The notes below the pieces were generated by a model, which had not been told where the DNA came from, made no database searches, and was given only the letters and a program-made list of their open reading frames with translations. Both the position numbers and the translations under genes were made by a program. Below are positions 17,594 to 26,477 of a stretch of 64,000 bases of DNA, one piece after another (position 1 is the stretch's first letter; every line of letters begins with the position of its first letter). The stretch covers positions 4,650,001 through 4,714,000 of the forward strand of contig NZ_CP040896.1 of the NCBI RefSeq assembly GCF_006337165.1. Reading direction: 5' to 3'. Origin of the DNA: Hymenobacter jejuensis (GTDB taxonomy: Bacteria; Bacteroidota; Bacteroidia; Cytophagales; Hymenobacteraceae).

Positions 17594-18658
17594 ATGAAAC
17601 GTAGCATTTGGCTCGGCGTGGCGGCCCTGCTGCTGGCGGGATCCGTGAAAGCCCAAGGCCTGGCAGGCATTTGGCAAGGTGTAGAAACAGACCCTGATGA
17701 GCCGGGAGCCACCTGGCCGTCGGTGCTGCGGGTGCAGAACGGCAAGGGCACGGGCCTGTTTGGCGTGATGTATCAGGAAGCAACGGAGCGGCCGGACGCA
17801 ACGGTGACGTTTCAGGTTCGGGCCACCCAAACTCCCGGCGGCATGCGCCTCGAACACGTGCGTAAGCTAAACGAAACTGGGGCCACCCCCTTCACCTACT
17901 GGTGCGAAGGCATCATCGTGTTCACCTACGACCCCAAGCTGGAAAAGCTGACCGGCCGCGCTGACTACGACCCCGTCGGCCATTGCGACAAGGGCACTTA
18001 CACGCTTTACCGCATCAAACTAAAATCGGCGCCTACTGTGCTGGCAGGCACCGAAACTACCCTTCGTGTATCGGGCCGCAACGTGCGCTGGTACGCCGAC
18101 GCGGACCTGAAACAACCGGTAAACAGCGGCAACGAGTACCGCACCAAGCTCAGCAAAGCCACTACCTTCTACCTGACGCAAGGCTACTATCCTACCCGCG
18201 AAGGCGCCGTGGTGCCCATTACCATTCAGGTAAAAGGAGCTGTAGCCAAGGCCGAACCCCAACAAGCCCCCGCGCCGGTGCCCCCACCAACCGATACCGA
18301 CCGCTCGGTGCCGGCACCCATTGTATCGGCTAAGCCTGTGGCGCTGCCGACGGTGCTGTTCAAGCTGGGTACGCCGGAGCTGTTGCCGGAGGCCATTCCG
18401 GCTCTGGATCAGCTAGCAGCAGAACTCCGCGAGCGGCCTGCGCTGCGGTTGCAGGTTGCGGGCCACACCGACCGTATTGGCGAGCCGCAGAAAAACCTGA
18501 CGCTGTCGGAGCAGCGCGCCGCGGCGGTAAAGGAGTACCTGGTAAAGGCGGGCATTGCGCCCGACCGTATCAGCACCGTGGGCTATGGCGACACCCACCC
18601 ACTTTACCCCTCACCCGATGCCCGTAACCGCCGCGTGGAAGTATCGGAGGCAAAATAG
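17594..18658 (+). CDS. OmpA-family protein with unrecognised N-terminal domain
   Basis: A 354-residue secreted protein. The signal peptide is MKRSIWLGVAALLLAGSVKAQ. An unrecognised domain follows (about 22-145; LAGIWQGVETDPDEPG, TYWCEGIIVFTYD, two cysteines). Next come a small Ig-like segment (RVSGRNVRWYADADLKQPV) and a Pro/Ala-rich linker. A C-terminal OmpA domain with GHTDRIG and RNRRVEV ends the protein and should bind peptidoglycan. The upstream TTG at 17570 is in frame, but the ATG at 17594 gives a perfect signal peptide. The gap 17354-17593 shows no ORF. Confidence 0.85.
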   Translation: MKRSIWLGVAALLLAGSVKAQGLAGIWQGVETDPDEPGATWPSVLRVQNGKGTGLFGVMYQEATERPDATVTFQVRATQTPGGMRLEHVRKLNETGATPFTYWCEGIIVFTYDPKLEKLTGRADYDPVGHCDKGTYTLYRIKLKSAPTVLAGTETTLRVSGRNVRWYADADLKQPVNSGNEYRTKLSKATTFYLTQGYYPTREGAVVPITIQVKGAVAKAEPQQAPAPVPPPTDTDRSVPAPIVSAKPVALPTVLFKLGTPELLPEAIPALDQLAAELRERPALRLQVAGHTDRIGEPQKNLTLSEQRAAAVKEYLVKAGIAPDRISTVGYGDTHPLYPSPDARNRRVEVSEAK

Positions 18659-18663
18659 ATAAA

Positions 18664-18695
18664 TATACAAATATTTGATTACCAAGTATTTATAC
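18664..18695. repeat. AT-rich palindrome copy 3
   Basis: Core TTGATTACCAA with arms ACAAATATTTG and CAAGTATTTATA, beginning 6 bases after the OmpA gene stop codon. It also lies just downstream (on the minus strand) of the decayed peptidase remnant. Confidence 0.7.
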
Positions 18696-18724
18696 ACAAG
18701 TAGGGTTTCGCTTAATATGCCTAA

Positions 18725-19464
18725 TCAGTGCACAGCCACAGGTTTCACTCCAGCTTTAGGGTTCAAATACCGCTCACGCAATGCAGCACTGGGCATAGTG
18801 GCTTTGAGTACCGGCACCGGTTGCGATGTAACTACCTCGAAGCCTTCGATCAAGTCCTGTTGGGTTAGGGGCAGGTCGGCGCCGCCCACGTACAGCGAGC
18901 AGTAAAACTGCATCCAGAGCTTGCCACGAAACGTTTGGGAAGTCGCGCCGGAGGCAAACGTGTTGTGCAGCACGTAGTCTTTGGGAAAGCCCAATCACCG
19001 AATGGTCGCAGCGTAATCGGAATCACCAGACGGGCCAATCGCGGCTTCCGGCACTACAAACAGCGTTTCGCCGAGCACGTGAAAATAGGTATCCGTGACG
19101 CGCGGGCGGTTGAAGACGTTTTCCGAGTACTCGGGTGCGTCCTGTTTACGCGGTAAGCAAAGCGCACCGACTTGGTGCGCGGATGGTACACCACAATGCG
19201 GTTGCTATCGGGCACCATGCGAAAGCGATACTGAGCGTTTTCGCCGCGAAAACCGCTTAGGCAGCGCATCAGGTCGTGCTCGCCCCATACTTCGTTGGAG
19301 AAACGGAATGCCGTTGAATCCTCGGGCTTTGGAGTGCGCACGCTGGCTTGCACCACCAAGCCCTCACTAGCCAAGTGTGGCGAGTAGCACACATCGTACT
19401 CAGCGCGGGGTTGGGCCGCGGCCACTACGGGCAGCAGGCAGCATAAAAAGAACAGGATTTTCAT
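18725..19464 (-). pseudogene. Decayed secreted metallopeptidase-like gene (frameshift plus stop)
   Basis: The first part (19464 down to about 19145) encodes a signal peptide (MKILFFLCCLLPVVAAAQ) and the start of a domain. The frame then shifts, and the continuation (PEYSENVFNRPRVTDTYFHV, then VVPEAAIGPSGDSDYAATIR) meets an in-frame TGA near 18997. After it the same frame continues (LGFPKDYVLHNTFASG) to 18725. From memory this resembles the N-terminal region of an M1/M61-like secreted peptidase of Cytophagales; that assignment is tentative. The zinc-binding catalytic part is absent, and the last 50 residues look unrelated, consistent with an internal deletion. Two independent lesions make a sequencing error less likely. 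Confidence 0.65.
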
Positions 19465-19637
19465 AGCAGGCAGGGCAGTTCAGCGTCGGGGCAAATGTAG
19501 CCTGGCTGATAGTCAGCGTGTTTCACATCTACATGTGATCAGCAGGGCCATCGGGCCTTGCGCCGGAGCATAACCTATCGCCCACAGAGCAGTTACTACT
19601 ACCAAAGCTTAAAGTCCATTCGCCCCAAACCACTACC

Positions 19638-20507
19638 ATGACCATTACCATCGCCCAAAATTCTGCGCATCCCCTCACCGTCAACCGCCTAGGATATGGC
19701 ACCATGCGCCTCACGGGCCCCGAGATTTGGGGTGAGCCGGACAACCGACCCGAAGCACTAGAAGTACTGAAGACAGCCGTTGCCGAAGGCGTCAATTTTC
19801 TGGATACCGCCGACTACTACGGCGAAGACGTGACCAACCGTTTGATCACGGAAGCCCTGCATCCTTACCCCAACGGCTTGGTTATCTGCACCAAAGTAGG
19901 CGCTACCCGCAAGCCCGATAAAAGCTGGGTGGTGTTCAACTCCCCTGAAAACCTGCGCACCAGCATCGATAACAACCTGCGCACCCTTAAGCAAGACCAG
20001 ATTCAGTTGGTGCACTTCCGCATCATGCCCCACAGCGAAGTACCGTTTGACGAGTCGCTAGGAGCCATGTTTGAGATGCAGCGGGAAGGCAAAATCCAGC
20101 ACGTGGGCCTCAGCAACGTAAGCCGCGAAGAGTTGGAAGCCGGCCTCAAGATGGGCCCCATCGCGACGGTGGAAAACATGTACGGCTACGGGCAACGCAC
20201 CACCTTGAAGACTCCGCACGGCGAAAACCGCGGCGGCGAGGAAGTACTGGATCTGTGCGAGCAACACGGCATCCCGCTCATCCCCTATTTTTCCTTGGTA
20301 AACTCCCTGCCAAAGGCCACCGCCAAAATCGCGGAACTAGCCCAGAAGCACAACGCCTCGGAAGCCCAGATCAACATAGCTTGGCTGTTGCATAAGTCGC
20401 CCTGGATTCTGCCCATTCCTGGCACCTCTTCCGTAGCGCACCTGCGCGAAAACCTGAAAGCCGCCGATATCCGCTTGAGTCAGGAAGACATGGAGTATTT
20501 GGGATAA
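19638..20507 (+). CDS. Aldo/keto reductase
   Basis: A 289-residue NADPH-dependent oxidoreductase of the AKR barrel family. The catalytic tetrad is visible as Asp56, Tyr61 (DTADYYGED), Lys86 (ICTKVGA) and His126 (QLVHFRI). The C-terminal cofactor region PIPGTSSVAHLRENLKAA is typical. The substrate is unknown. It lies divergent to the peptidase remnant and convergent with the esterase gene. Downstream are an AraC regulator and an SDR enzyme, suggesting a small stress or detoxification neighbourhood without a shared operon. Confidence 0.92.
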   Translation: MTITIAQNSAHPLTVNRLGYGTMRLTGPEIWGEPDNRPEALEVLKTAVAEGVNFLDTADYYGEDVTNRLITEALHPYPNGLVICTKVGATRKPDKSWVVFNSPENLRTSIDNNLRTLKQDQIQLVHFRIMPHSEVPFDESLGAMFEMQREGKIQHVGLSNVSREELEAGLKMGPIATVENMYGYGQRTTLKTPHGENRGGEEVLDLCEQHGIPLIPYFSLVNSLPKATAKIAELAQKHNASEAQINIAWLLHKSPWILPIPGTSSVAHLRENLKAADIRLSQEDMEYLG

Positions 20508-20525
20508 ACTGCAAGTTGCTTACCA

Positions 20526-21380
20526 TCAGAATATTGCGTGCGGGCTGGTGTAGGCCCAGCCTAGCGCCTTGAGCATGGTCACGGGCTTGCCGGTCAGGTG
20601 CGTTACCTTCTCGATGACGACGGTGTGCAGATCTAGGTTTTGGTAGTGCCGGGCTTCGAGCAGCCGCACCAGTTTTTGGTAGGGCTCCTTCTGGCCCGGC
20701 GTTTCCAGTTCGCCTACCTCTATAAATACGTGCACGGGCAAGGCGGTGTGCTTGGCGTGATAAGCGCTTTCAAAATCGAAGACCTTGCCCTTGTCGTAAC
20801 CCAGCGCCGGGCTGCCAATGAGGATGTTACGGAACAGCGTGGGCTTTTGAAACAGGACGTACGTGCCGAACAGACCGCCCATCGAGTAGCCATACAGCGA
20901 GCGTTGGGCGGGGTCGGCTTGGTAGTTCTTTTCGACGAAAGGCATCAGTTCCTGCTCAATAAAGCCCAAAAACGCCGGTGCGCCGCCGCTGCCGGGCATG
21001 GCTGTGGTGGCCGTCGGAGTGAAGTCGCGGTTGCGTTTGTTGGTAGGCGTACCGATGAGGCCGCCATCGCCAATGGCTACCACCAGCGGCTCAGGAATGT
21101 GGTATTCGGCCATGAGCAGCCCCAAGTATTCGAGCGTGGGCGAAAAGTCGTTGTCGCCGTCCACAACATACAGCACCGGGTACTTCTTGCCCGCCGCCTG
21201 AGCGTAGCCGACCGGGAAGTGCACGTACACGTCGTAGGTGTGGCCTGCCACTTTCGACTGCATTACGCGGTGCTCAGAGTTGGGCACTGTAACCAAACTA
21301 GGCTTTTGGGCTTGGGCAGCGTTGATTAGTGACAGAAATATCATTAAATATAATACCCTCACAATCAAATACTTATCCAT
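20526..21380 (-). CDS. Secreted alpha/beta-hydrolase (esterase D / Fes-IroE-like)
   Basis: A 284-residue hydrolase of the esterase family that includes siderophore esterases IroE/Fes. The nucleophile is Ser166 in GYSMGG. The strand YPVLYVVDGDNDF, the AIGDGG oxyanion region and ARHYQNLDLHTVVIEKVTHL near the C-terminus fit the family. It carries an N-terminal hydrophobic export signal. The start is ambiguous: the ATG at 21380 (MDKYLIVRVLY) gives a basic n-region, and the ATG at 21344 (MIFLSLINAAQA) gives a shorter peptide. The first codons overlap a half-copy of the AT-rich palindrome. No siderophore genes are nearby, so a general esterase role is likelier. Confidence 0.85.
   Translation of the reverse strand: MDKYLIVRVLYLMIFLSLINAAQAQKPSLVTVPNSEHRVMQSKVAGHTYDVYVHFPVGYAQAAGKKYPVLYVVDGDNDFSPTLEYLGLLMAEYHIPEPLVVAIGDGGLIGTPTNKRNRDFTPTATTAMPGSGGAPAFLGFIEQELMPFVEKNYQADPAQRSLYGYSMGGLFGTYVLFQKPTLFRNILIGSPALGYDKGKVFDFESAYHAKHTALPVHVFIEVGELETPGQKEPYQKLVRLLEARHYQNLDLHTVVIEKVTHLTGKPVTMLKALGWAYTSPHAIF
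21361..21376. repeat. Half-site of the AT-rich palindrome at a start codon
   Basis: ACAATCAAATACTTAT matches the right half of the family. The left half is not conserved. It overlaps the first codons of the esterase gene. Confidence 0.35.
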
Positions 21381-21471
21381 ACCGAAATAGAACGATTAAG
21401 CCGAAACGTATTCATACCAGTGCCCCAGCAAGTTAGGCTTTCTTAGCAGCCGCCCCACGCTACCGGCAAGT

Positions 21472-22272
21472 TCAGATTCTGGAGGGCGCTACGCCGTACC
21501 GCTTTTTGAAGGCAAAGGAGAAGTGCGACAAGTCTTCGAAGCCTACCTCCAAATACGCTTCCGACGGCGCTTTGCCTTTCTCTTTGATCAGGTAATGCGC
21601 CTCTTGCAAGCGGCGCTGCTGCAACCAGCGGCTCGGCGAGAGCTGAAATATCTTTTCAAAATCGCGCTTAAACGTAGCCAGACTGCGGCCGGTGAGGTAG
21701 GCAAATCGCTTGAGCTGCACGTTGAAATGGAAGTTGCGGTCCATGAAAGCCGCCAGATCAATTTTGCCGGGTTCGCTAAAGTCGAACAACACGTCTTTCA
21801 GCTCCGGATTGCTCTTGAGCAGCAGCATGATGGCTTCCCGCGCTTTCAGCGCCAGCAAACTCTCGTTACCGGGTTGGGCCAACTGCTCGTAGGGCTGCAA
21901 CGAATCGAGAAAGCTTTTGTAGAGCGGGCTGAGCGGCAGCTCCACAATGGCCGCGCCGGCGGGGTGTTTCTCGGCATGGTAACCGTATTCGAGGCTGAAC
22001 CGGCGCAACGTTTCCTGGTCGAGCGAAATAGACAAGGATTTGAATTCGCCGTGCGCAGGTGGGTGCTTGCTGAACTTGACGAGGCGGTTGCGCTTGCTGA
22101 GCCGCAACGAGCCTTCGCCGAAAACCTGCTCGCGGTCGCCGTCGTTGGTGACGAGCGTACCGGCCAGCTGATAGCTCAGGATGTGTTCGGGCACAAACTG
22201 TTCGCCTTCCCGGCTGGCTGTGAAGTAGCAGGAATAAAGTATTTGCGGCCGCGCCTGGGCTTCCTCTTTCAT
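21472..22272 (-). CDS. AraC-family transcriptional regulator
   Basis: A 266-residue regulator with an N-terminal sensor region of the ExsA/PocR-less type (YQLAGTLVTNDGDREQVFGEGSLRL) and a C-terminal double helix-turn-helix. The HTH part shows LKRFAYLTGRSLATFKRDFEKIFQLSPSRWLQ and the final VGFEDLSHFSFAFKKRYGVAPS, the classical AraC signature. It lies on the same strand as the esterase and downstream of the SDR gene. Its target is probably one of these enzymes, but the sequence shows no operator. Confidence 0.92.
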   Translation of the reverse strand: MKEEAQARPQILYSCYFTASREGEQFVPEHILSYQLAGTLVTNDGDREQVFGEGSLRLSKRNRLVKFSKHPPAHGEFKSLSISLDQETLRRFSLEYGYHAEKHPAGAAIVELPLSPLYKSFLDSLQPYEQLAQPGNESLLALKAREAIMLLLKSNPELKDVLFDFSEPGKIDLAAFMDRNFHFNVQLKRFAYLTGRSLATFKRDFEKIFQLSPSRWLQQRRLQEAHYLIKEKGKAPSEAYLEVGFEDLSHFSFAFKKRYGVAPSRI

Positions 22273-22365
22273 AACTATTGCATTACAAACAACTTACAAA
22301 CATAGTTGAGCGGTCCTGGCCACGCCCTTTGCTGTTGACGAATCGCTTGGTGCACTAAAGTAAAG

Positions 22366-22398
22366 CCTGTCCTGCTTCGCGGCGCGCGGCAGGACAGA
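22366..22398 (-). terminator. Hairpin after the SDR gene
   Basis: Arms CTGTCCTGC and GCAGGACAG, followed on the minus strand by a weak T-rich stretch. It lies between the SDR stop and the AraC start, so the two genes are probably separate units. Confidence 0.55.
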
Positions 22399-22437
22399 CC
22401 AACAGCAAGTTATTCTGCGGCTACAGAAAACAGATTT

Positions 22438-23328
22438 TTACTGTATGCCTTTCAGGCCCATCAGCGACTTACCGGCGGCGCTAGTCAGGAAATTTTCTGC
22501 ATCGTCGGCGTCGGTGGAAACGCTGACGGGCAGCCAGTGCTCCTGCTCCGCTTGCCGGGCCGCATCCGCTTTTTGCAGGATGCCGATGGCCTCGCTGCCC
22601 AGCACCAAGTGAACTGGCGGCGCAGGATGCTCGGCCAAAGCAATCAGCACGTTAGCCGCTTTATTCGGATCGCCCATGGGCACAAATTGGCCGTTTGACA
22701 AGAAGTCCGCCATCCGATCGACGGTGGTTTCGTAGCCTTCCACCGGCGGGGCATAGCTCATGGAAGGCCCGGCCCAATCGGTGCGGAAGCCGCCCGGCTC
22801 CACGCTCGTCACCCGGATGCCAAGCGGCGCAACCTCCTTCGATAGGGCTTCGGTAAAGCCACCCAGGCCAAATTTGGCCGCTTGATACATGGTAAGGCCC
22901 GCCCCGCCGACGCGCCCACCTATCGAGCTGATTTGCAATATGGTACCGGAGCGCTGCTTGCGCAGGTACGGCAACACGGCGCGGGTAACGGCGATGGGGC
23001 CGTATAAGTTTGTTTCGAGTTGACTGCGCACCTGCTCTTCGGTAAAGGCCTCGGCTGCACCGGTGATGCCAAAGCCGGCGTTGTTGACGACCACGTCGAG
23101 ACGGCCGAAGTGGGCCACCGCATCGGCTACGGCCTGGGTTATCTGGGCCGGATTGGTCACATCCAAAGCCAGGGGCAGAATCTGGCTCTTGTATTGTGCA
23201 ACGAGCGGCGCGAGCTGTTCGGGCTGGCGGGCCGTAGCGGCCACCCGACCGCCACGGGCCAACACTGCTTCCGTCAGGCTACGGCCCAGTCCCCGCGAGC
23301 TTCCGGTAATAAACCATACTTTGTTCAT
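22438..23328 (-). CDS. Short-chain dehydrogenase/reductase
   Basis: A 296-residue classical SDR. The N-terminal cofactor motif is TGSSRGLG, NNAGFG follows, and the catalytic residues are the serine of ISSIGG with YQAAK (YxxxK). EPGGFRTD is the usual C-terminal SDR segment. An acidic cofactor-binding residue is not obvious after strand 2 (TARQPEQ), so NADP is likely. The substrate is unknown. It precedes the AraC gene on the same strand with a hairpin between. Confidence 0.92.
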   Translation of the reverse strand: MNKVWFITGSSRGLGRSLTEAVLARGGRVAATARQPEQLAPLVAQYKSQILPLALDVTNPAQITQAVADAVAHFGRLDVVVNNAGFGITGAAEAFTEEQVRSQLETNLYGPIAVTRAVLPYLRKQRSGTILQISSIGGRVGGAGLTMYQAAKFGLGGFTEALSKEVAPLGIRVTSVEPGGFRTDWAGPSMSYAPPVEGYETTVDRMADFLSNGQFVPMGDPNKAANVLIALAEHPAPPVHLVLGSEAIGILQKADAARQAEQEHWLPVSVSTDADDAENFLTSAAGKSLMGLKGIQ

Positions 23329-23514
23329 GATTTCTAGAGCGTTAAGTTCCAGACAAAAATCCGGCTGAAATCAGGCAGCTACTTTGTTGTACGGCTCAAA
23401 GTTGGTTTGTTGAAAAGCTCACGATTTTCCTCAGATGCTCCTACCTTGTGCGAAGCGTGCGCCCGCACCGTTTCAAAGGCCCCATCTTTACGCTCATTCC
23501 GTAACTCTCACCCG

Positions 23515-24336
23515 ATGAATACCACCCGCAGACTTTCCCTGGCCGCTGCCCTCCTGCTTGCGGGCCCCGCCACCAGCTTCGCCCAAACCACCAGCCCCTG
23601 GAACAACAAACAATGCGCCGTTGTGCTGACGTATGACGACGCCATCGACGTAGACCTGGACAACGCGGTGCCGGCCCTCGACTCCCTCAAGCTGCGGGGC
23701 ACGTTTTACCTGATTGGCTCCTCGCCGGTGGTGGCGCGCCGGCTTGACGAATGGCGACAGGCCGCCAAGCGCGGGCACGAACTAGGCAACCACGCCCTGA
23801 TGCACCCTTGTGACGGCAGCTTGCCCGGCCGCAGTTTCGTCACCCCCGACAACGACCTGAGCAAATACACCGTCAGCAGGGCCGTGAGTGAGGCCCGCGC
23901 CAACAACACCTTGCTGAGCGCCATCGACGGCAAAACGGCCCGCACCTTTGCCTACCCGTGCGGCGACCTCACCATTGGCGGCGTCAAGTTTTACGACCAA
24001 CTGCAAAAGGATTTCGTGGCCGCGCGGGGGGTAACCGGCGGTCTGCAAACGCCCGCGCAAGTCGACCTGACCAACATCGACAGCTACATGATCAACGGAC
24101 AATCGGCTGATTATCTGATTGATCTGGTGAAGAAAGCCCAGCAGTCGCACACGCTGCTGGTGTTTCTGTTTCACGGAGTAGGCGGCGGCCACTCGCTGAA
24201 CGTCGATCTGAAGGCGCATCGTCAGTTGCTGCGCTACCTCAAAGCCCACGAAAAAGATATTTGGGTGGCGCCGATGGTCGAGGTGGCCGAAAAAATCAAA
24301 GCGTACCAACTGAGTGCCGGCAAAAAACAAGGGTAA
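23515..24336 (+). CDS. Secreted NodB-type polysaccharide deacetylase
   Basis: A 273-residue carbohydrate esterase family 4-type protein. The signal peptide (MNTTRRLSLAAALLLAG, ending TSFAQ) is followed by the NodB barrel. Motif 1 is TYDDA (Asp41, Asp42), motif 2 is HELGNHALMH with metal ligands His93 and His97, then FAYPCGD and a late LFHGVGGGH. It probably removes acyl or acetyl groups from a secreted or wall polysaccharide. The ATG at 23515 is chosen because the open frame upstream (from 23407) precedes the probable promoter (CATCTTTA near 23483). A family palindrome and a long hairpin follow. Confidence 0.88.
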   Translation: MNTTRRLSLAAALLLAGPATSFAQTTSPWNNKQCAVVLTYDDAIDVDLDNAVPALDSLKLRGTFYLIGSSPVVARRLDEWRQAAKRGHELGNHALMHPCDGSLPGRSFVTPDNDLSKYTVSRAVSEARANNTLLSAIDGKTARTFAYPCGDLTIGGVKFYDQLQKDFVAARGVTGGLQTPAQVDLTNIDSYMINGQSADYLIDLVKKAQQSHTLLVFLFHGVGGGHSLNVDLKAHRQLLRYLKAHEKDIWVAPMVEVAEKIKAYQLSAGKKQG

Positions 24337-24354
24337 GCCTTACAAAAAGCCATG

Positions 24355-24387
24355 TTTATAAGTATTTGATTACCAAATGCTTATAAA
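24355..24387. repeat. AT-rich palindrome copy 4
   Basis: Core TTGATTACCAA with arms TATAAGTATTTG and CAAATGCTTATA, 18 bases after the deacetylase stop codon and directly before the hairpin at 24388. Confidence 0.75.
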
Positions 24388-24453
24388 AACCACCAATCCC
24401 AACTGCCGCTGTAGCTGCTTTAGCTACCGCAGCAGTTGGGATTGGTGGTTTAC
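24388..24453. terminator. Long 19-bp hairpin between convergent genes
   Basis: Perfect 19-base arms at 24388-24406 and 24432-24450 (AACCACCAATCCC against GGGATTGGTGGTT) have an inner GTAGC/GCTAC stem and short T/A tails on both sides. It probably ends transcription from both the deacetylase and the NTF2-like gene. Confidence 0.75.
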
Positions 24454-24478
24454 AAAACCGGCACAACAGACCCGGCGC

Positions 24479-25024
24479 TTACTTCGGATTGGTTTTGACG
24501 GAGGCTACTTTAGGAGCAGAGCCTTTGATGGCCTCTTCATCAATAGCTGTAACCTGACCCGCCGCGACCAGCCAGTGTCCGTTTTGCTTCACTAAAGTCA
24601 TGGTTACTCTATCACGAGTCGGGCCTATCTTGTTCGTGCCCCTGTTGACCCCGTCGGGCGGGTAGGCGACGCCGATCGCCATAATCTGGTTCATTACTGC
24701 CACGTCTGGGGCAATAGCCCGAATGGTCATTTCCGAAGATTTGAAAGGCACGCCTTTATACATCTTGGTGAAAAGCTTCAGATGCCCCTGCACCAGCTGC
24801 TGCTGGCCGCGCCATAGCATGCCGATGGGCGTAATGAAGCTTATGTCTTTGGTCGTGTAAGTGGTCATTTCCTGAAAGCGGTGGTTGTTCAGGTTGGCCT
24901 CCCAGTGATTAACCGACTCACGGATGCCCTTTTCGTCCGCAGGCGTGAGGTGGGCCGGCGCCATCTGGGCCAGCGACAAACGACTGGAAATCAAGCACAA
25001 AATGACTAACAGAAGTGTTTTCAT
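24479..25024 (-). CDS. Secreted NTF2-like (SnoaL/DUF4440-type) protein
   Basis: A 181-residue exported protein. The signal peptide is MKTLLLVILCLISSRLSLAQ. The body has the SnoaL/NTF2 fold pattern: a first helix (EKGIRESVNHWEANLNNH), MTTYTTKDISFITPIGMLWRG, and closing strands VTMTLVKQNGHWLVAAGQVTA. Such proteins are annotated as SgcJ/EcaC-type oxidoreductases, although most have no proven activity. The ATG at 25024 is used, rather than the in-frame ATG eight codons upstream, because it starts an ideal signal peptide. Confidence 0.8.
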   Translation of the reverse strand: MKTLLLVILCLISSRLSLAQMAPAHLTPADEKGIRESVNHWEANLNNHRFQEMTTYTTKDISFITPIGMLWRGQQQLVQGHLKLFTKMYKGVPFKSSEMTIRAIAPDVAVMNQIMAIGVAYPPDGVNRGTNKIGPTRDRVTMTLVKQNGHWLVAAGQVTAIDEEAIKGSAPKVASVKTNPK

Positions 25025-25316
25025 AGGAGTGTAGGTAAAAATGAACATTCACTTCAGCACCCTGCCTCGGGCACCAAAACCAGCCGGCGTATCTCGGCTC
25101 CCGCGCAACCTCATCCACTTTCCGGCCTAGTCAGGCACCCTGCGAAGCGTTCCTGCTGCGTCGCCTACTACCACTTTCTTATATATTATAAGTTACTAAT
25201 ATTGAGCCAGATACCAAGCCATCGGCACACTCGCGGGTAGGTTATTCGATGCAGGAGGCTTGTTGAGTCGGCGGGGAGGCGCTGGGCTTGGCTTTTACCA
25301 AACTCTTTCAAGCCCG

Positions 25317-25324
25317 TACATTTG
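25317..25324 (+). promoter_or_regulatory. -7 promoter box for the methyltransferase gene
   Basis: TACATTTG matches TAnnTTTG exactly, 54 bases before the ATG at 25378. It lies inside the upstream open frame, which argues against a start at 25288. Confidence 0.5.
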
Positions 25325-25377
25325 CCGAGCAGCATGCTGCGTTTTGTCTTACCCAACTTGCTTCCTCCGCTCCCGAT

Positions 25378-26208
25378 ATGACTGTTGATCAATTCTTTGC
25401 GTTATTTCTGGACGAATTACGAAGCAACTCCAAGCTCACCAGCTACTACAAGTTTTTGGCCAACCCGGCCAGCTTTGAGTTTCGGAAAGTGTATGTTACG
25501 CAGCGCCTGCACTACATCCTGGATCGGCTGCCCAACACCGAGGCCGCCATCTGGGACTGCGGCTGTGGCTACGGCACCACGGCTATTTTTCTGGCTCTGA
25601 ACGGCTACAAAGTCCACGGCACGACGTTGGAATTTTACTTTGAGCACATCCCGGAGCGGCTGCGCTACTGGTCGCAGTTTGGCGACGTGTCGGGCTTTAC
25701 CTACAGCTACGAAAACCTCTTTGACTCGCCTCCAGCCCCGGCTTCCTACGACCACATCATCATTCAGGACACGCTCCACCACCTCGAACCGCTCCAAGAT
25801 GCGCTGCGCATTTTCCGGGAAGCGCTGCGGCCGGCTGGCACGCTTATCATCGTAGAGGAAAACGGCGGCAACGTGGTGCAAAACACCAAACTCTACCTGC
25901 GCCGGGGCAACAAGCGCATCATCGAAATCCACGACCCGCAGCTCGATAAAAAAATCCTGCTGGGCAACGAAAACATCCGCAACCTCGCCACTTGGCGACG
26001 CGAGCTGGCCCGCCAAGGCTTGCTCATTTACCCCGCCGACGTGCAGTATATCCGGCTGTTTCCGCCGTTTATGTTTAAGGATGACAACGCCCAGCAACTG
26101 GTTGAGCGCGAAAACAAGCTGTGGCGCCGCAATTCTTTCCTGAAAGAAAACCTGTTTTTCGGCCTCAACTTCACCGCTGGCAAAGCTCCCAAAGAAGGCG
26201 GCGCCTAA
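25378..26208 (+). CDS. Class I SAM-dependent methyltransferase
   Basis: A 276-residue methyltransferase. The SAM-binding motif I is IWDCGCGYGTTAIFLALNG, followed by the acidic strand end VHGTTLEF, IIIQDTLHHLEPLQDAL and the RPAGTLIIVEENGG strand. An N-terminal helical extension and a basic C-terminal part (LYLRRGNKRIIEIHDPQ) lie outside the core. The substrate is unknown; the overall build suggests a small-molecule or lipid methyltransferase. The start at 25378 (MTVDQFF) is preferred because the promoter box at 25317 would lie inside a longer protein. The gap 26209-26366 has only a GC-rich hairpin without a T tract. Confidence 0.88.
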   Translation: MTVDQFFALFLDELRSNSKLTSYYKFLANPASFEFRKVYVTQRLHYILDRLPNTEAAIWDCGCGYGTTAIFLALNGYKVHGTTLEFYFEHIPERLRYWSQFGDVSGFTYSYENLFDSPPAPASYDHIIIQDTLHHLEPLQDALRIFREALRPAGTLIIVEENGGNVVQNTKLYLRRGNKRIIEIHDPQLDKKILLGNENIRNLATWRRELARQGLLIYPADVQYIRLFPPFMFKDDNAQQLVERENKLWRRNSFLKENLFFGLNFTAGKAPKEGGA

Positions 26209-26366
26209 ACAAAACTCCCCTCCTCAGCCGAGGAGGGAACGCGGCAGCTTCGTTGCCGCCGGGGTGGTTGAATGATTGCGGATGTTGTTTAATTGTACTT
26301 CTAAATAAAGGTTTTACCACCCCGCACTACAGGCACCCCCTTGATTAAACAGAAGTTAACGTGGCT

Positions 26367-26408
26367 TTATGCAAGCTATACCGTCACAAATAAATGATGC
26401 TTGCATAA
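26367..26408. promoter_or_regulatory. Operator-like 10-bp inverted repeat upstream of a small gene
   Basis: Perfect arms TTATGCAAGC (26367-26376) and GCTTGCATAA (26399-26408) have centres 32 bases apart, about three helical turns. It lies just upstream of, and partly in the -33 zone of, the promoter at 26431, as expected for a regulator binding site. Confidence 0.5.
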
Positions 26409-26430
26409 CAATTTTATAACGGTTGCGTAG

Positions 26431-26438
26431 TATCTTTG
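26431..26438 (+). promoter_or_regulatory. -7 promoter box for the 45-residue peptide gene
   Basis: TATCTTTG is a full match to TAnnTTTG, with an AT-rich ATTTTAT about 20 bases upstream. The transcription start is expected near 26445, giving a leader of about 33 bases. Confidence 0.6.
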
Positions 26439-26477
26439 CACTCAAGAACCTGATTCACTACTACATACATTTTTGCC

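Noticed and set aside
26218..26237. Hairpin CCCTCCTC/GAGGAGGG after the methyltransferase gene, considered as a terminator
   Set aside because: No T tract follows on either strand. It may be a pause or processing site, but there is no support for calling it.
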